Shown here one piece after another: positions 42,274 to 49,514 of a DNA stretch of 64,000 bases. The translations under genes and the position numbers were made by a program. The stretch is from contig JAPLKL010000075.1 of NCBI GenBank assembly GCA_026388095.1, positions 1-64,000 on the forward strand, written 5' to 3'. Below the pieces are notes generated by a model, which was not told the DNA's origin, ran no database searches, and saw only the letters and a list, made by a program, of their open reading frames with translations. Source of the DNA: Elusimicrobiota bacterium (lineage in GTDB: Bacteria > Elusimicrobiota > Elusimicrobia > UBA1565 > UBA9628). The number at the start of each line of letters is the position of its first letter. Within the stretch, counting starts at the first letter, position 1.

Positions 42274-44286
42274 TTAGGCCGGCCCTATGGCCTGAGTGAA
42301 CTCGGATAAGAACTCCGCCGCGGTGCGCGGCCGCTTCTCCGGGTCGGCCTGCAGGGCCCGGGCGAAGAAGGCGTCCAGGGCCGGCGGCAGTCCCGGGGCC
42401 TTGCGGCTGGGCGGGGTGAAGACCATGTTCATCTTGGTGTAGAGCATGCCCGCGTTGGTCCCGTCGAAGGGCCGCGCGCCGGTGAGCATCTCGTAAAGGC
42501 AGACGGCCAAGGAGTAGAGGTCCGACTCGGCGCGCACCACGCCGGTCTCGGACTCCGGGGCCATGTAGGGCGGGGTCCCCGCCACCGTGGCCGAGACGGA
42601 GAGCCGGCTCAAGGCCTCGTGGGCCTGCCGGGCCACGCCGAAGTCCATGACCTTGACGCGGTTGTCGCGGGTGAGCATGATGTTGGGAGGCTTGAGGTCG
42701 CGGTGGATGACCCCGCGCGCGTGGGCGTAGGTCAGGGCCGAGCAGACCTGGGCCAGGACGCCCTTGATCTCCGGGATGGCGAGATGGCCGTTCTCGTAGA
42801 CCACCAGGTCCAAGGTCTTGCCGTCGAGGTACTCGAAGACCAGGAAGACCTCGCCCTCGTGCTCGAAGATGCCGTGGATGTCCACGATGCTGGGATGGCG
42901 CAGTTGGGCCACGGTGCGCGCCTCCTTGAGGAAGCGGTCCCGCTCGCGGGGGTCGTTGCGGATCTCGTCGCGCATGCGCTTGACCGCCACCCGGCGCTGC
43001 AGGGAGAGGTCCTCGGCCTCGTAGACCGCGCCCATGCCGCCCGAGCCGATCTGGCGCAGGACGCGGTAGCCGGCGGGCAGGCCGGGCAAGGTGAGGCCCG
43101 GCCCGGTCAGCGGCGGCATGCCGGAGATGGGCGTGGGGCAGGGCGTGGGCAAAGGCGTGCCGGCCGCGGCCATGCCGAAGCGGACCAGCCAGGCGGCGAA
43201 GGGCTTGCGCAGCAGGAAGAGCAGGAGCAGCAGCGCGGCGCCGGCCGCGGGCCAGGCCAAGGAGCGCAGCAGGCGGCGCCGGGCCGCGGCCTCGGGCTGG
43301 TAGGTCAGCAGCGCCGCCGCCTCCAGCCCGGGGTCGGCCGCGAACTGGGCCAGCAGTTGCGCCGCGTCCGCGGCGGCCAGGGCCCGGCGCCGGCGCGTCT
43401 CGAAGCGCGCCGCGTCCAGGCGGCCGGCCTGCTCCAAGGAGCGCAGGCTGCCGGTCCGGTCGCCCGCTCCGGCCTGGGCGTAGGCCAGCTGATACCAGGT
43501 CCAGGCCCGCGTCGGCTGGGCCGCGATGGCCGCGTCCGCCGCCTCGCTGGCCTCTTTGTAGAGCCCGGCCCGGTTGAGGACGAAGGCGTGGATGCCGCCC
43601 AGATAGGCGGCCTTGGGCTTGATGCGCGCCACCGTGCGGATCTCGGTCAGGGCCTCATCGTGGCGGCCCAGCATGGAGAGCGCCGCGGCCTTGAGCGTGG
43701 AGGCCAGCAGCTCCTCGGCCGGGGCATGGTCCGAGGCGAAGCGGGCCGCGGCCAGGGCGCCGTCCCAGTCGCGGCGGCGCAGGCCCTCCTGGGCCCTGGC
43801 CACGGCCTCCTTGTAGTCGGCGGGCGGCGGCCCGGCGGGCAGGACCAGGGGGGCGGGCGCGGGCGGGGCGGTCTCGGGCTTGGCCGCGACGTAGCCCGCG
43901 CGCCGCAGGGGCTCTCCCAGCGCAAGCAGGAGGGAGCCGCGCTCTTCGGGATTCAGGGCGGTCAGCTCAGCGTCGAGGCGAGCGCTGGTCCGCGTGCGGC
44001 GCTGCTCGCGCGCGACGGGCTCGAGCCCCTCGACGTTGTCCTGCAGCTCGCGCAAGACCATCAGCCGCCAGCCCACCGCCACGAACTGGGCCTCGGCGCG
44101 CGCGGGATCGGGGGCGGCGGCGATGAAGCGGCGTACGCCCTCCTTCTCGGCCGGGCTCAAGGCCGCCCAGGCTTCGTCCCGGTGGCGCGGAGAGAACTTG
44201 AGCGGGGCGCGCTCCTGCGCGGAGGCTACGCCGCAGAGGACGGCCGCCAGGAGCAGGACTCTCGCCCGCACGCACGCGCGTAGCAT
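42274..44286 (-). CDS. Receptor-like Ser/Thr protein kinase with exported TPR-like region and C-terminal kinase
   Basis: The 670-aa protein has a signal peptide (residues 1-23), an exported helical region with TPR-like pairs (about 160-290), one transmembrane segment (about 342-362) and a cytoplasmic kinase (about 408-668). Kinase motifs are intact: GSGGMGAVYEAED, VAVKRM, HRDLKPPNIML (about 530), DFGVARQ (about 550) and APESE. This is the reverse of the common PASTA-kinase order, where the kinase is N-terminal. Promoter TTGACA-17-TACACT ends 8 nt before the ATG. It heads the operon with the SDR, Aas-type and amidohydrolase genes, which are candidate targets. Confidence 0.9.
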   Translation of the reverse strand: MLRACVRARVLLLAAVLCGVASAQERAPLKFSPRHRDEAWAALSPAEKEGVRRFIAAAPDPARAEAQFVAVGWRLMVLRELQDNVEGLEPVAREQRRTRTSARLDAELTALNPEERGSLLLALGEPLRRAGYVAAKPETAPPAPAPLVLPAGPPPADYKEAVARAQEGLRRRDWDGALAAARFASDHAPAEELLASTLKAAALSMLGRHDEALTEIRTVARIKPKAAYLGGIHAFVLNRAGLYKEASEAADAAIAAQPTRAWTWYQLAYAQAGAGDRTGSLRSLEQAGRLDAARFETRRRRALAAADAAQLLAQFAADPGLEAAALLTYQPEAAARRRLLRSLAWPAAGAALLLLLFLLRKPFAAWLVRFGMAAAGTPLPTPCPTPISGMPPLTGPGLTLPGLPAGYRVLRQIGSGGMGAVYEAEDLSLQRRVAVKRMRDEIRNDPRERDRFLKEARTVAQLRHPSIVDIHGIFEHEGEVFLVFEYLDGKTLDLVVYENGHLAIPEIKGVLAQVCSALTYAHARGVIHRDLKPPNIMLTRDNRVKVMDFGVARQAHEALSRLSVSATVAGTPPYMAPESETGVVRAESDLYSLAVCLYEMLTGARPFDGTNAGMLYTKMNMVFTPPSRKAPGLPPALDAFFARALQADPEKRPRTAAEFLSEFTQAIGPA

Positions 44287-44294
44287 AGGTTTAA

Positions 44295-44323
44295 AGTGTA
44301 AAGACCTAGGTCGGGCTTGTCAA
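44295..44323 (-). promoter_or_regulatory. Kinase-operon promoter with GACCTAGGTC palindrome in the spacer
   Basis: On the minus strand TTGACA (44323-44318), 17 nt and TACACT (44300-44295) end 8 nt before the ATG. The spacer holds GACCTAGGTC (44303-44312), related to the inverted repeat in the promoter at 14408. Confidence 0.7.
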
Positions 44324-45526
44324 CGGTCCTCGGGAAGGGGCCCAAGCCCAGGCCAGCGTCAAGACGGCGAGCAGTCCCCCCGCGCCGCCCACCGCGTAGG
44401 CGGCGGGCGCGCCGAAAGCCTGCGCCAGCGCTCCCATCAGGAGCGAGCCCAGCGGCGCCACGCCGACGAAGACGAGGGCATAGAGGCTCATGACCCGGCC
44501 GCGCAGGCGGTCGGGCACCTCGGCCTGCACGGTGGTGTTGCAGCTGGCCATGAACACGATCTGCGAGGCTCCCAACAGGGCGAGCCCGGCCATGGCCGGC
44601 CAGAACCGGCCCGCCTCCGCCAAAGCCAAAGTCAGCGCGGAGGCGGCCACGCCCGCCCCGAGCAGCACGCGCAGGCGCGGGCGGCCGCCCCAGGCCATGG
44701 CCAAGGCTCCCAGCACCGCGCCCGTGCCCAAAGCCGACATGAGCAGGCCGAGGCCCTGCGCCCCCTCGTGCAGGACCTGGCGCGCCAGGAGGGGCACCAT
44801 GACGTTGTTGTTGATGACGAGGAGGCTGATGAAGAAGAGCACGCTGAGGACCAGGCGCACCACGGGGGTGTCGCGGGCGTAGCGCAGTCCCTCCGCGACG
44901 TCTTCGGCCAGATGGCCCCTCGCTCCCGGATGGGGCAGGCCTTGGGCGGACACGGCGGCCAAAGCCAGGAGCACGGCCAAAAAGCTCAGGCCGTTGAGGG
45001 CGAAGGCCCAGGCCACGCCGAAGCGGGCGATGAGCAGGCCGGCCGCGGCCGGGCCGATCATGCGCGCGCTGTTGAAGACCGCGGAATTGAGCGCGATGGC
45101 GTTGGGCAGGTCCTCCTTGCCCGCCATCTCGACCACGAAGGCCTGGCGCACGGGCATGTCCACGGTGTTGGCGACGCCGTAGAGGGCGGCCAGCACGGCG
45201 ACGTGCCAGTAGCTGGCCCGGCCGGACCAGCAGAGGGCGGCCAGCGCGAAGGCCTGCAGCATGAGCGCGGTCTGGGTGGCCATGATCATGCGGCGCTTGG
45301 GCACGCGGTCGGCCAAGGCGCCGGCGGGGATGGAGAAGAAGAGCATGGGCCCGAACTGCAGGGCGCTGATGACGCCCAGCTTGAAGGCTGAGCCGGTGAG
45401 CTCCAGGACGAACCAGGCCTGGGCCACGCTCTGCATCCAGGTGCCGACGAGGGAGACCAGCTGGCCGCCGAGGAAGAGTCGGAAGTCCCGGTGGTTGAGG
45501 GCGCGCAGTCCGTGGGGGTAGGGCAT
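44306..45526 (-). CDS. Major facilitator transporter, EntS-like exporter
   Basis: The 406-aa inner-membrane protein has about twelve hydrophobic helices. Typical stretches are FRLFLGGQLVSLVGTWMQSVAQAWFV near the start, the loop motif PAGALADRVPKRRM (about 71-84), VANTVDMPVRQAFV and a second-half loop RLRGRVMSLYALV. These fit the MFS_3 (enterobactin-exporter-like) group, which exports small molecules. The substrate is unknown. It is transcribed divergently from the kinase-fragment gene; a TAAAAT box lies 16 nt before the ATG. Its last codons overlap the promoter of the kinase operon downstream. Confidence 0.85.
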   Translation of the reverse strand: MPYPHGLRALNHRDFRLFLGGQLVSLVGTWMQSVAQAWFVLELTGSAFKLGVISALQFGPMLFFSIPAGALADRVPKRRMIMATQTALMLQAFALAALCWSGRASYWHVAVLAALYGVANTVDMPVRQAFVVEMAGKEDLPNAIALNSAVFNSARMIGPAAAGLLIARFGVAWAFALNGLSFLAVLLALAAVSAQGLPHPGARGHLAEDVAEGLRYARDTPVVRLVLSVLFFISLLVINNNVMVPLLARQVLHEGAQGLGLLMSALGTGAVLGALAMAWGGRPRLRVLLGAGVAASALTLALAEAGRFWPAMAGLALLGASQIVFMASCNTTVQAEVPDRLRGRVMSLYALVFVGVAPLGSLLMGALAQAFGAPAAYAVGGAGGLLAVLTLAWAWAPSRGPLTSPT

Positions 45527-45563
45527 GGGGAGCGTGCCGGATATTTTATGTTATCCTCTCCGC

Positions 45564-46067
45564 ATGAAGGAACTGCTCCTGCGCGGGGGGATCATCGCGG
45601 GCTCCTTGGTCCTGGTGCTCTACGGGCTCTACGACCTGACGCGCCGGCGCCTGCGCCGCCAGGCCGACGACTCTGGTCTGGCGCTGGCCTTCGAGCTGGT
45701 GGAGGGCGAGCCTTTGGACGCGGTCCTGGCTCGGGGACCCATGGCCCCGGCCGACGCGCGCCGGGTGCTGATGGACGTGTGCGCGGCCCTGACCAAGGCC
45801 CACCTGAAGCGCCGGGAGCAGGGGGCCGCGGAGGCGGCGACCGCGGCGGACCTGCAGGCGCTGGCGCTTCTGGCCTACGAGATGCTCACCGGCAAGCGGC
45901 CCGAGGAGACCGAGGAGGGCGAGGAGATCACGTCCGTGAAGGCCCTGCGGCCGGAGCTGCCCGCCAAGCTCGACGACTTCTTCGCCGCGGCCCTGAGCGG
46001 CGACGCCGCCCGCCGGCCAGCCGACGCCGCCGCCTTCTGCGCCGCCTTCGAAGCCTGCTGGTCCTGA
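45564..46067 (+). CDS. Membrane-anchored pseudokinase fragment (167 aa)
   Basis: One transmembrane segment (about residues 7-23) precedes a remnant of a Ser/Thr kinase. LVEGEPLDAVLARG matches the hinge region of the kinase at 42274, RRVLMDVCAALTKAH matches its helix E, and DLQALALLAYEMLTGKRPEE with the later PAKLDDFFAAALSGD matches the C-lobe. The ATP-binding loop, the catalytic HRD loop, the DFG motif and the activation segment are all absent. It cannot be an active kinase but could bind a kinase or a target. The start is the ATG after GTTATCCTCTCCGC. It is separated from the MFS gene by a divergent promoter region. Confidence 0.72.
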   Translation: MKELLLRGGIIAGSLVLVLYGLYDLTRRRLRRQADDSGLALAFELVEGEPLDAVLARGPMAPADARRVLMDVCAALTKAHLKRREQGAAEAATAADLQALALLAYEMLTGKRPEETEEGEEITSVKALRPELPAKLDDFFAAALSGDAARRPADAAAFCAAFEACWS

Positions 46068-46076
46068 AAAAACTTC

Positions 46077-46162
46077 GGAGGGTGAGGGATTCGAACCCCC
46101 GAGACGGTTTCCCGTCTAACGCTTTTCAAGAGCGCCGCCTTAAACCACTCGGCCAACCCTCC
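46077..46162 (-). tRNA. tRNA-Ser (anticodon TGA)
   Basis: Read on the minus strand, the acceptor arms GGAGGGT and ACCCTCC pair, the D-arm is GCCGAGTGGTTTAAGGC, the anticodon loop is CTTGAAA, a long variable arm (ACGGG with CCGT) marks a class II tRNA, and the T-arm contains GGTTCGAATCC. CCA is not encoded. TAGAAT lies about 10 nt upstream. Confidence 0.96.
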
Positions 46163-46206
46163 AGCGAATTGATTCTACATTTCCTGGGAGCTCCTTGTAC
46201 CGTCCC

Positions 46207-47472
46207 CTAGGGCGCGCAACGGAACCCGTGGGTGTATTCGTCGTAGGCCGCGGCGCGGCACGAGGCCACGGACTCCCAATTGATCGGCCAATCCGCGCCA
46301 TTGCAGCAGCCATACTTGGCTCGAAATTCACCCGAGGCCGCATCAGGCAAGTTTTCATTGCCCCAGACCCACGAGCCGCCCACGTCAGCGCAGCATTGGG
46401 CGCACTCCTTTTGGCCTTGCGAGGCCCCGGAAGGCCTCTGGCCTGGCTTGCGGACCGCGGCCTCAGCCGCCTTCTGCGCAGCCTCCTCCTTCCTGGCCGC
46501 CTCCTCCGCCAGTCTCTTAGCCTCGGCATCCCGGGCCGCAGCCTCTTGCGTGGTCCGCCTCGCCGCCTCTGCCGCCTTGGTCGCTTCCTCTGCCGCCTTC
46601 TTCGCCTCCCAATCCTTCATCGCCAATGCCTGCTGGTTGACGATCTGCTGCATGGACTCCACTTGTCGGACCAATCCATTCACGAGCCGCATCAGGAAAG
46701 CCAACCTGTTATCCTGGCCGATCTGAGGCCACAGCTTTTCAACATCATACTCGGCGCTGGCTCCATTCCGGCTGAAGATCTGCATCTTCGTGGTCTTGAC
46801 GAACTCTTCCTTCGGCACCCAGATGTTCGCCAGCTCTATGATGTTGCCCAGTTGGGTGAAGTCATAGGCAGCCAGGGCCGGTATGCGCTTGAGCCTCGGT
46901 TGGTTCCACCCCACCAACACGACCTTGTTCGCCCCGACCTTCACTCCGGCCCGTTCTGTTCCTTCCAACTTCTTCAGGGCAGTCAACACGGGCGGAGCCG
47001 AAACGCCTTGCGCCACGATGTTGATCTCAGCGCCCGCGTCGTGGGCCTTCACCACGGCCCTCATGACCTCTTCAGTCATCTCTTTCTCGCTGACCGTCGC
47101 GAAGCCTTCATGCGTCCATGTGACAGCCGAGAGATCGTCAGAGCACGACTTGACGAGCTGGGAATCCTCCCGGGAGGCCATCCTGGTCCGGAAGAAAGCG
47201 CGCTGGATCCAGTCTCCGAATCTCTCCCAGGACGAAGGCTCGCCAATCAAAGCGAATACATCCGGTCCGCTCGCAGCGTCGCTGATGATGATGTCTACGG
47301 CCCGGTTCGTCTCGGCCACACCCTTGGAGTTCCAGGCGGCCACGAGTGCGTCCACCTTGCCGGACAGCACGCCGGTCTCAACGACGGTGCGCGCCACATG
47401 CACACGCCAGAACCCGAGCAGCGCCACGATGAGGCAGAGCCCCGTCAGGCCCATCGAGAAGTAGTATTTCAT
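46207..47472 (-). CDS. Membrane-anchored paralogue of the SUMF1-fusion protein with coiled coil and Cys-rich tail (421 aa)
   Basis: The anchor (about residues 5-22) is followed by the same domain as in the protein at 14445: WTHEGFATVSEKEM, AHDAGAEINIVAQG, NKVVLVGWNQP and ELANIWVPKEEFV (about 115-255). In place of the SUMF1 domain there is a long Ala/Glu/Lys-rich coiled coil (about 275-345) and a tail with seven cysteines (CAQCC, CCNG, SCR and FRCAP). The function of the shared domain is unknown; it looks like an alpha/beta hydrolase without its serine. GC content is lower than in the neighbours. It lies next to tRNA-Ser, but no integrase is present. Confidence 0.8.
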   Translation of the reverse strand: MKYYFSMGLTGLCLIVALLGFWRVHVARTVVETGVLSGKVDALVAAWNSKGVAETNRAVDIIISDAASGPDVFALIGEPSSWERFGDWIQRAFFRTRMASREDSQLVKSCSDDLSAVTWTHEGFATVSEKEMTEEVMRAVVKAHDAGAEINIVAQGVSAPPVLTALKKLEGTERAGVKVGANKVVLVGWNQPRLKRIPALAAYDFTQLGNIIELANIWVPKEEFVKTTKMQIFSRNGASAEYDVEKLWPQIGQDNRLAFLMRLVNGLVRQVESMQQIVNQQALAMKDWEAKKAAEEATKAAEAARRTTQEAAARDAEAKRLAEEAARKEEAAQKAAEAAVRKPGQRPSGASQGQKECAQCCADVGGSWVWGNENLPDAASGEFRAKYGCCNGADWPINWESVASCRAAAYDEYTHGFRCAP

Positions 47473-47558
47473 GGCATTGACTTACGCGAACAAGATTCTA
47501 GCACACCCCAGACCCCTGCAATCCCCAGCCATCCGCTTGGTGTCCAGCGGGGGTCCCT

Positions 47559-47603
47559 ATCAGACATTCCCCGATACCTCAAGCGCCGCCAGAGGCGTAT
47601 AAT
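47559..47603 (+). promoter_or_regulatory. Promoter and shared upstream element of the two-component system
   Basis: ATCAGA (47559), CCGATACC (47571) and AAGCGC (47581) precede TATAAT (47598-47603). The element, its order and its distance to TATAAT are the same as at 49397-49441; 24 of the first 30 positions agree, while the next nine are unrelated. No TTGACA is present, so an activator or another sigma factor probably replaces the -35 contact. Confidence 0.7.
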
Positions 47604-47614
47604 ATCGCTGAGAG

Positions 47615-47638
47615 ATGTCCCCCAGGAACACGGCATGA
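47615..47638 (+). CDS. Possible 7-codon leader peptide overlapping the sensor kinase start
   Basis: ATG TCC CCC AGG AAC ACG GCA TGA lies about 5 nt after the expected transcript start, and its stop overlaps the kinase ATG (ATGA). It could serve translational coupling. Too short to be confident. Confidence 0.25.
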   Translation: MSPRNTA

Positions 47639-48747
47639 CCGGGAGAAGACAGCCGAAGCGCGGCCGCGCGGGCGAGCGCACGGCTTTCGAGCTCAGGGAA
47701 CGGACCAAGGAGCTCCGCTGCGTCTACGGGCTCTCCAAGATCCGCGACACGCCCGGCAGCTCGCTGGAGCGCATGCTCCAGGGCATCGTCGGGCTGCTGC
47801 CCCCGGCCTGGCAATATCCGGACCTGGCCCGCGCGCGCCTGATCCTGGAGGGGGCCGAATACCACACCCGCGGATTCCGCCGCACGCGGATCCGCCAGGC
47901 CGAGCGCGTCTTCGTCCACGGCCGCAAGGCCGGCTTCATCGAGGTCTGCTACCGCAGGACGCCGCCGCCCGGCCCAGCCGGGGTCTTCCTCAAGTCGGAG
48001 CGCCGGCTGCTGCGCGTCATCGCGGAGCGGCTCGGGAAGATGATCGAGCACAAGCGCGCCGCCGACGAGATGCGGGCCTCCCATGAGCGGCTCCGGGAGC
48101 TGCTGCGCGGCGTGGAGCGCGCCCGGGAAGACGAGCGCCGGCGCATCGCCCACGAGCTGCACGACGAGCTGGGCCACGCCCTCATGGCGCTCAAGATGGA
48201 CGTGGGCTGCCTCAAAGACGAGTACTTGAAGAAGGCGGGGCTGATGGAGCGCGCGCAGTCGATGACGCAGTTCATCGACGTGACGCTGCGCAACCTCAAG
48301 AGGGTCGCCTCCGAGCTCAAGCCGGTCCTGCTCGACGACTTCGGGCTGCCGGCGGCGGTCTCCTCGCTGGCCAAGGACTTCGAGGGCCGGCACGGCGTCA
48401 GATGCCGGGTCAAGGTGTGGGGCCTGGGGCGAGAGCTCGATGCCGAGCTCTCCATCGTCCTCTACCGCATCGTCCAGGAGCTTCTGACCAATATCGCCCG
48501 CCACTCCGGGGCCCGCAACGCCAGCATCGAGCTCGGGCCGGTCGGGGCGCGGCTGGTCCTCAACGTCAAGGACGACGGGAGGGGCATCCGGCAGGAAGAG
48601 CTCTTCGCGGGCAAGACCCTGGGCCTGCTGGGCATACGGGAGCGGGTCCACGGCTGGAAGGGGACGCTGCAGATCAAGGGCGCGCCAGGACGGGGGACGG
48701 CCGTGAGGATCAGGCTCCCCTGGCCCCAGCGGAGGGCGCGGAGATGA
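47635..48747 (+). CDS. Sensor histidine kinase, HisKA_3 (NarL/DegS) type
   Basis: The 370-aa cytoplasmic kinase begins with a sensor domain (about 18-140) that is also present at the start of the PEP-synthase-like protein at 52606. A coiled coil leads to the HisKA_3 block ARREDERRRIAHELHDELGH-like stretch with phospho-acceptor His176 in HELHDE. The ATPase domain shows ELLTNIARHSGA (about 283-294), DDGRGI and GLLGIRERV. No membrane helix is present, so the signal is internal. AGGAA lies before the ATG. The stop overlaps the regulator start (ATGA). Related promoter elements join this operon to the glutamate dehydrogenase operon. Confidence 0.9.
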   Translation: MTGRRQPKRGRAGERTAFELRERTKELRCVYGLSKIRDTPGSSLERMLQGIVGLLPPAWQYPDLARARLILEGAEYHTRGFRRTRIRQAERVFVHGRKAGFIEVCYRRTPPPGPAGVFLKSERRLLRVIAERLGKMIEHKRAADEMRASHERLRELLRGVERAREDERRRIAHELHDELGHALMALKMDVGCLKDEYLKKAGLMERAQSMTQFIDVTLRNLKRVASELKPVLLDDFGLPAAVSSLAKDFEGRHGVRCRVKVWGLGRELDAELSIVLYRIVQELLTNIARHSGARNASIELGPVGARLVLNVKDDGRGIRQEELFAGKTLGLLGIRERVHGWKGTLQIKGAPGRGTAVRIRLPWPQRRARR

Positions 48748-49376
48748 TCAGGATCCTCGTCGCGGACGACCACCCCATCGTGCCCAACGGCCTGCGGCAG
48801 ATATTCCTGAAGGCTCCCGACATCGTCGTCGCCGGCGAGGCCACCACCGCGGAGGACGCGCTCAAGAAGCTGCGCCAGGGGAAGTACGACCTCCTCATCC
48901 TGGACATCTCGCTGCCCGTCATGGGCGGCCTGGAGGTCCTGCGGCGGGTCAAGGCGGAGAAGCTCGCCACCCCGGTCCTGATGCTGAGCATGTACCCCGA
49001 GGAGCACTACGCCGAGCGGACCCTGCGCATGGGCGCGTCGGGCTACCTCGGCAAGGAGAACATGCCCGACGAGGTCATCGGAGCGGTGCGCAAGGTCGTG
49101 CGGGGCGGCCGCTATGTCAGCTCCGCGGTGGCCGAGAGCATGTCCATGCCGGGCGCGACCGACCGGCGCAAGCCGCCGCACGAGGCCCTTTCGGCGCGGG
49201 AGTACCAGGTGATGTGCATGCTCGCCTCCGGCAAGACCGTGGGCGCCATAGCCCGGGCGCTGACCCTGAGCGTCAAGACCATCGACACCTACCGGGCGCA
49301 CATCCTGCAGAAGCTGAACCTGCGCAACAACGTCGAGATCGCGCGCTACGCGCTCGAGAACCGGCTGGCGTTCTAG
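48744..49376 (+). CDS. NarL/LuxR-family response regulator
   Basis: The 210-aa regulator has a receiver domain with acidic pair Asp8-Asp9, phospho-acceptor Asp54 in LILDISLP, and the late Lys in YLGKENMP. The C-terminal LuxR-type helix-turn-helix (about 145-205) shows LSAREYQVMCMLASGKTVG, IARALTLSVKTIDTYRAHI and KLNLRNN. It is coupled to the kinase by ATGA overlap and is its natural partner. The element shared by the promoters at 47559 and 49397 is a good candidate for its binding site. That would mean autoregulation plus control of the glutamate dehydrogenase operon. Confidence 0.93.
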   Translation: MIRILVADDHPIVPNGLRQIFLKAPDIVVAGEATTAEDALKKLRQGKYDLLILDISLPVMGGLEVLRRVKAEKLATPVLMLSMYPEEHYAERTLRMGASGYLGKENMPDEVIGAVRKVVRGGRYVSSAVAESMSMPGATDRRKPPHEALSAREYQVMCMLASGKTVGAIARALTLSVKTIDTYRAHILQKLNLRNNVEIARYALENRLAF

Positions 49377-49396
49377 CCCCCGCCTTCCCCTCCGGC

Positions 49397-49441
49397 ATCA
49401 GATGTTCTCCGATACCCAAAGCGCGGGACCGGTCCTATAAT
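49397..49441 (+). promoter_or_regulatory. Promoter and shared upstream element of the glutamate dehydrogenase operon
   Basis: ATCAGA (49397), CCGATACC (49409) and AAAGCGC (49418) precede TATAAT (49436-49441), with the same spacing as at 47559-47603. The sequence between element and TATAAT differs, so this is not a simple recent duplication. Confidence 0.7.
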
Positions 49442-49514
49442 CATTAAGGAGGCGGGCGCTGCAGACGGCCCGCCAGCCCAAGACGGACGGAACGCATTCC
49501 CGAGGGGGTTTACC
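49442..49514 (+). other. Leader of the glutamate dehydrogenase operon with a hairpin
   Basis: GGCGGGC (49451-49457) pairs with GCCCGCC (49468-49474) early in a leader of about 65 nt. No T-tract follows. A GAGGGGG ribosome site lies before the ATG at 49515. Confidence 0.45.

Noticed and set aside
46077-47472. A genomic island inserted at tRNA-Ser.
   Set aside because: The neighbouring gene is lower in GC, but there is no integrase and no second copy of the tRNA end.
6039-47485. The shared 12-mer CATTGACTTACG before rmuC (6039) and near 47474.
   Set aside because: At 6041 it is a -35 box, but at 47474 it lies in the leader of a gene on the other strand with no matching -10 box, so chance is likely.
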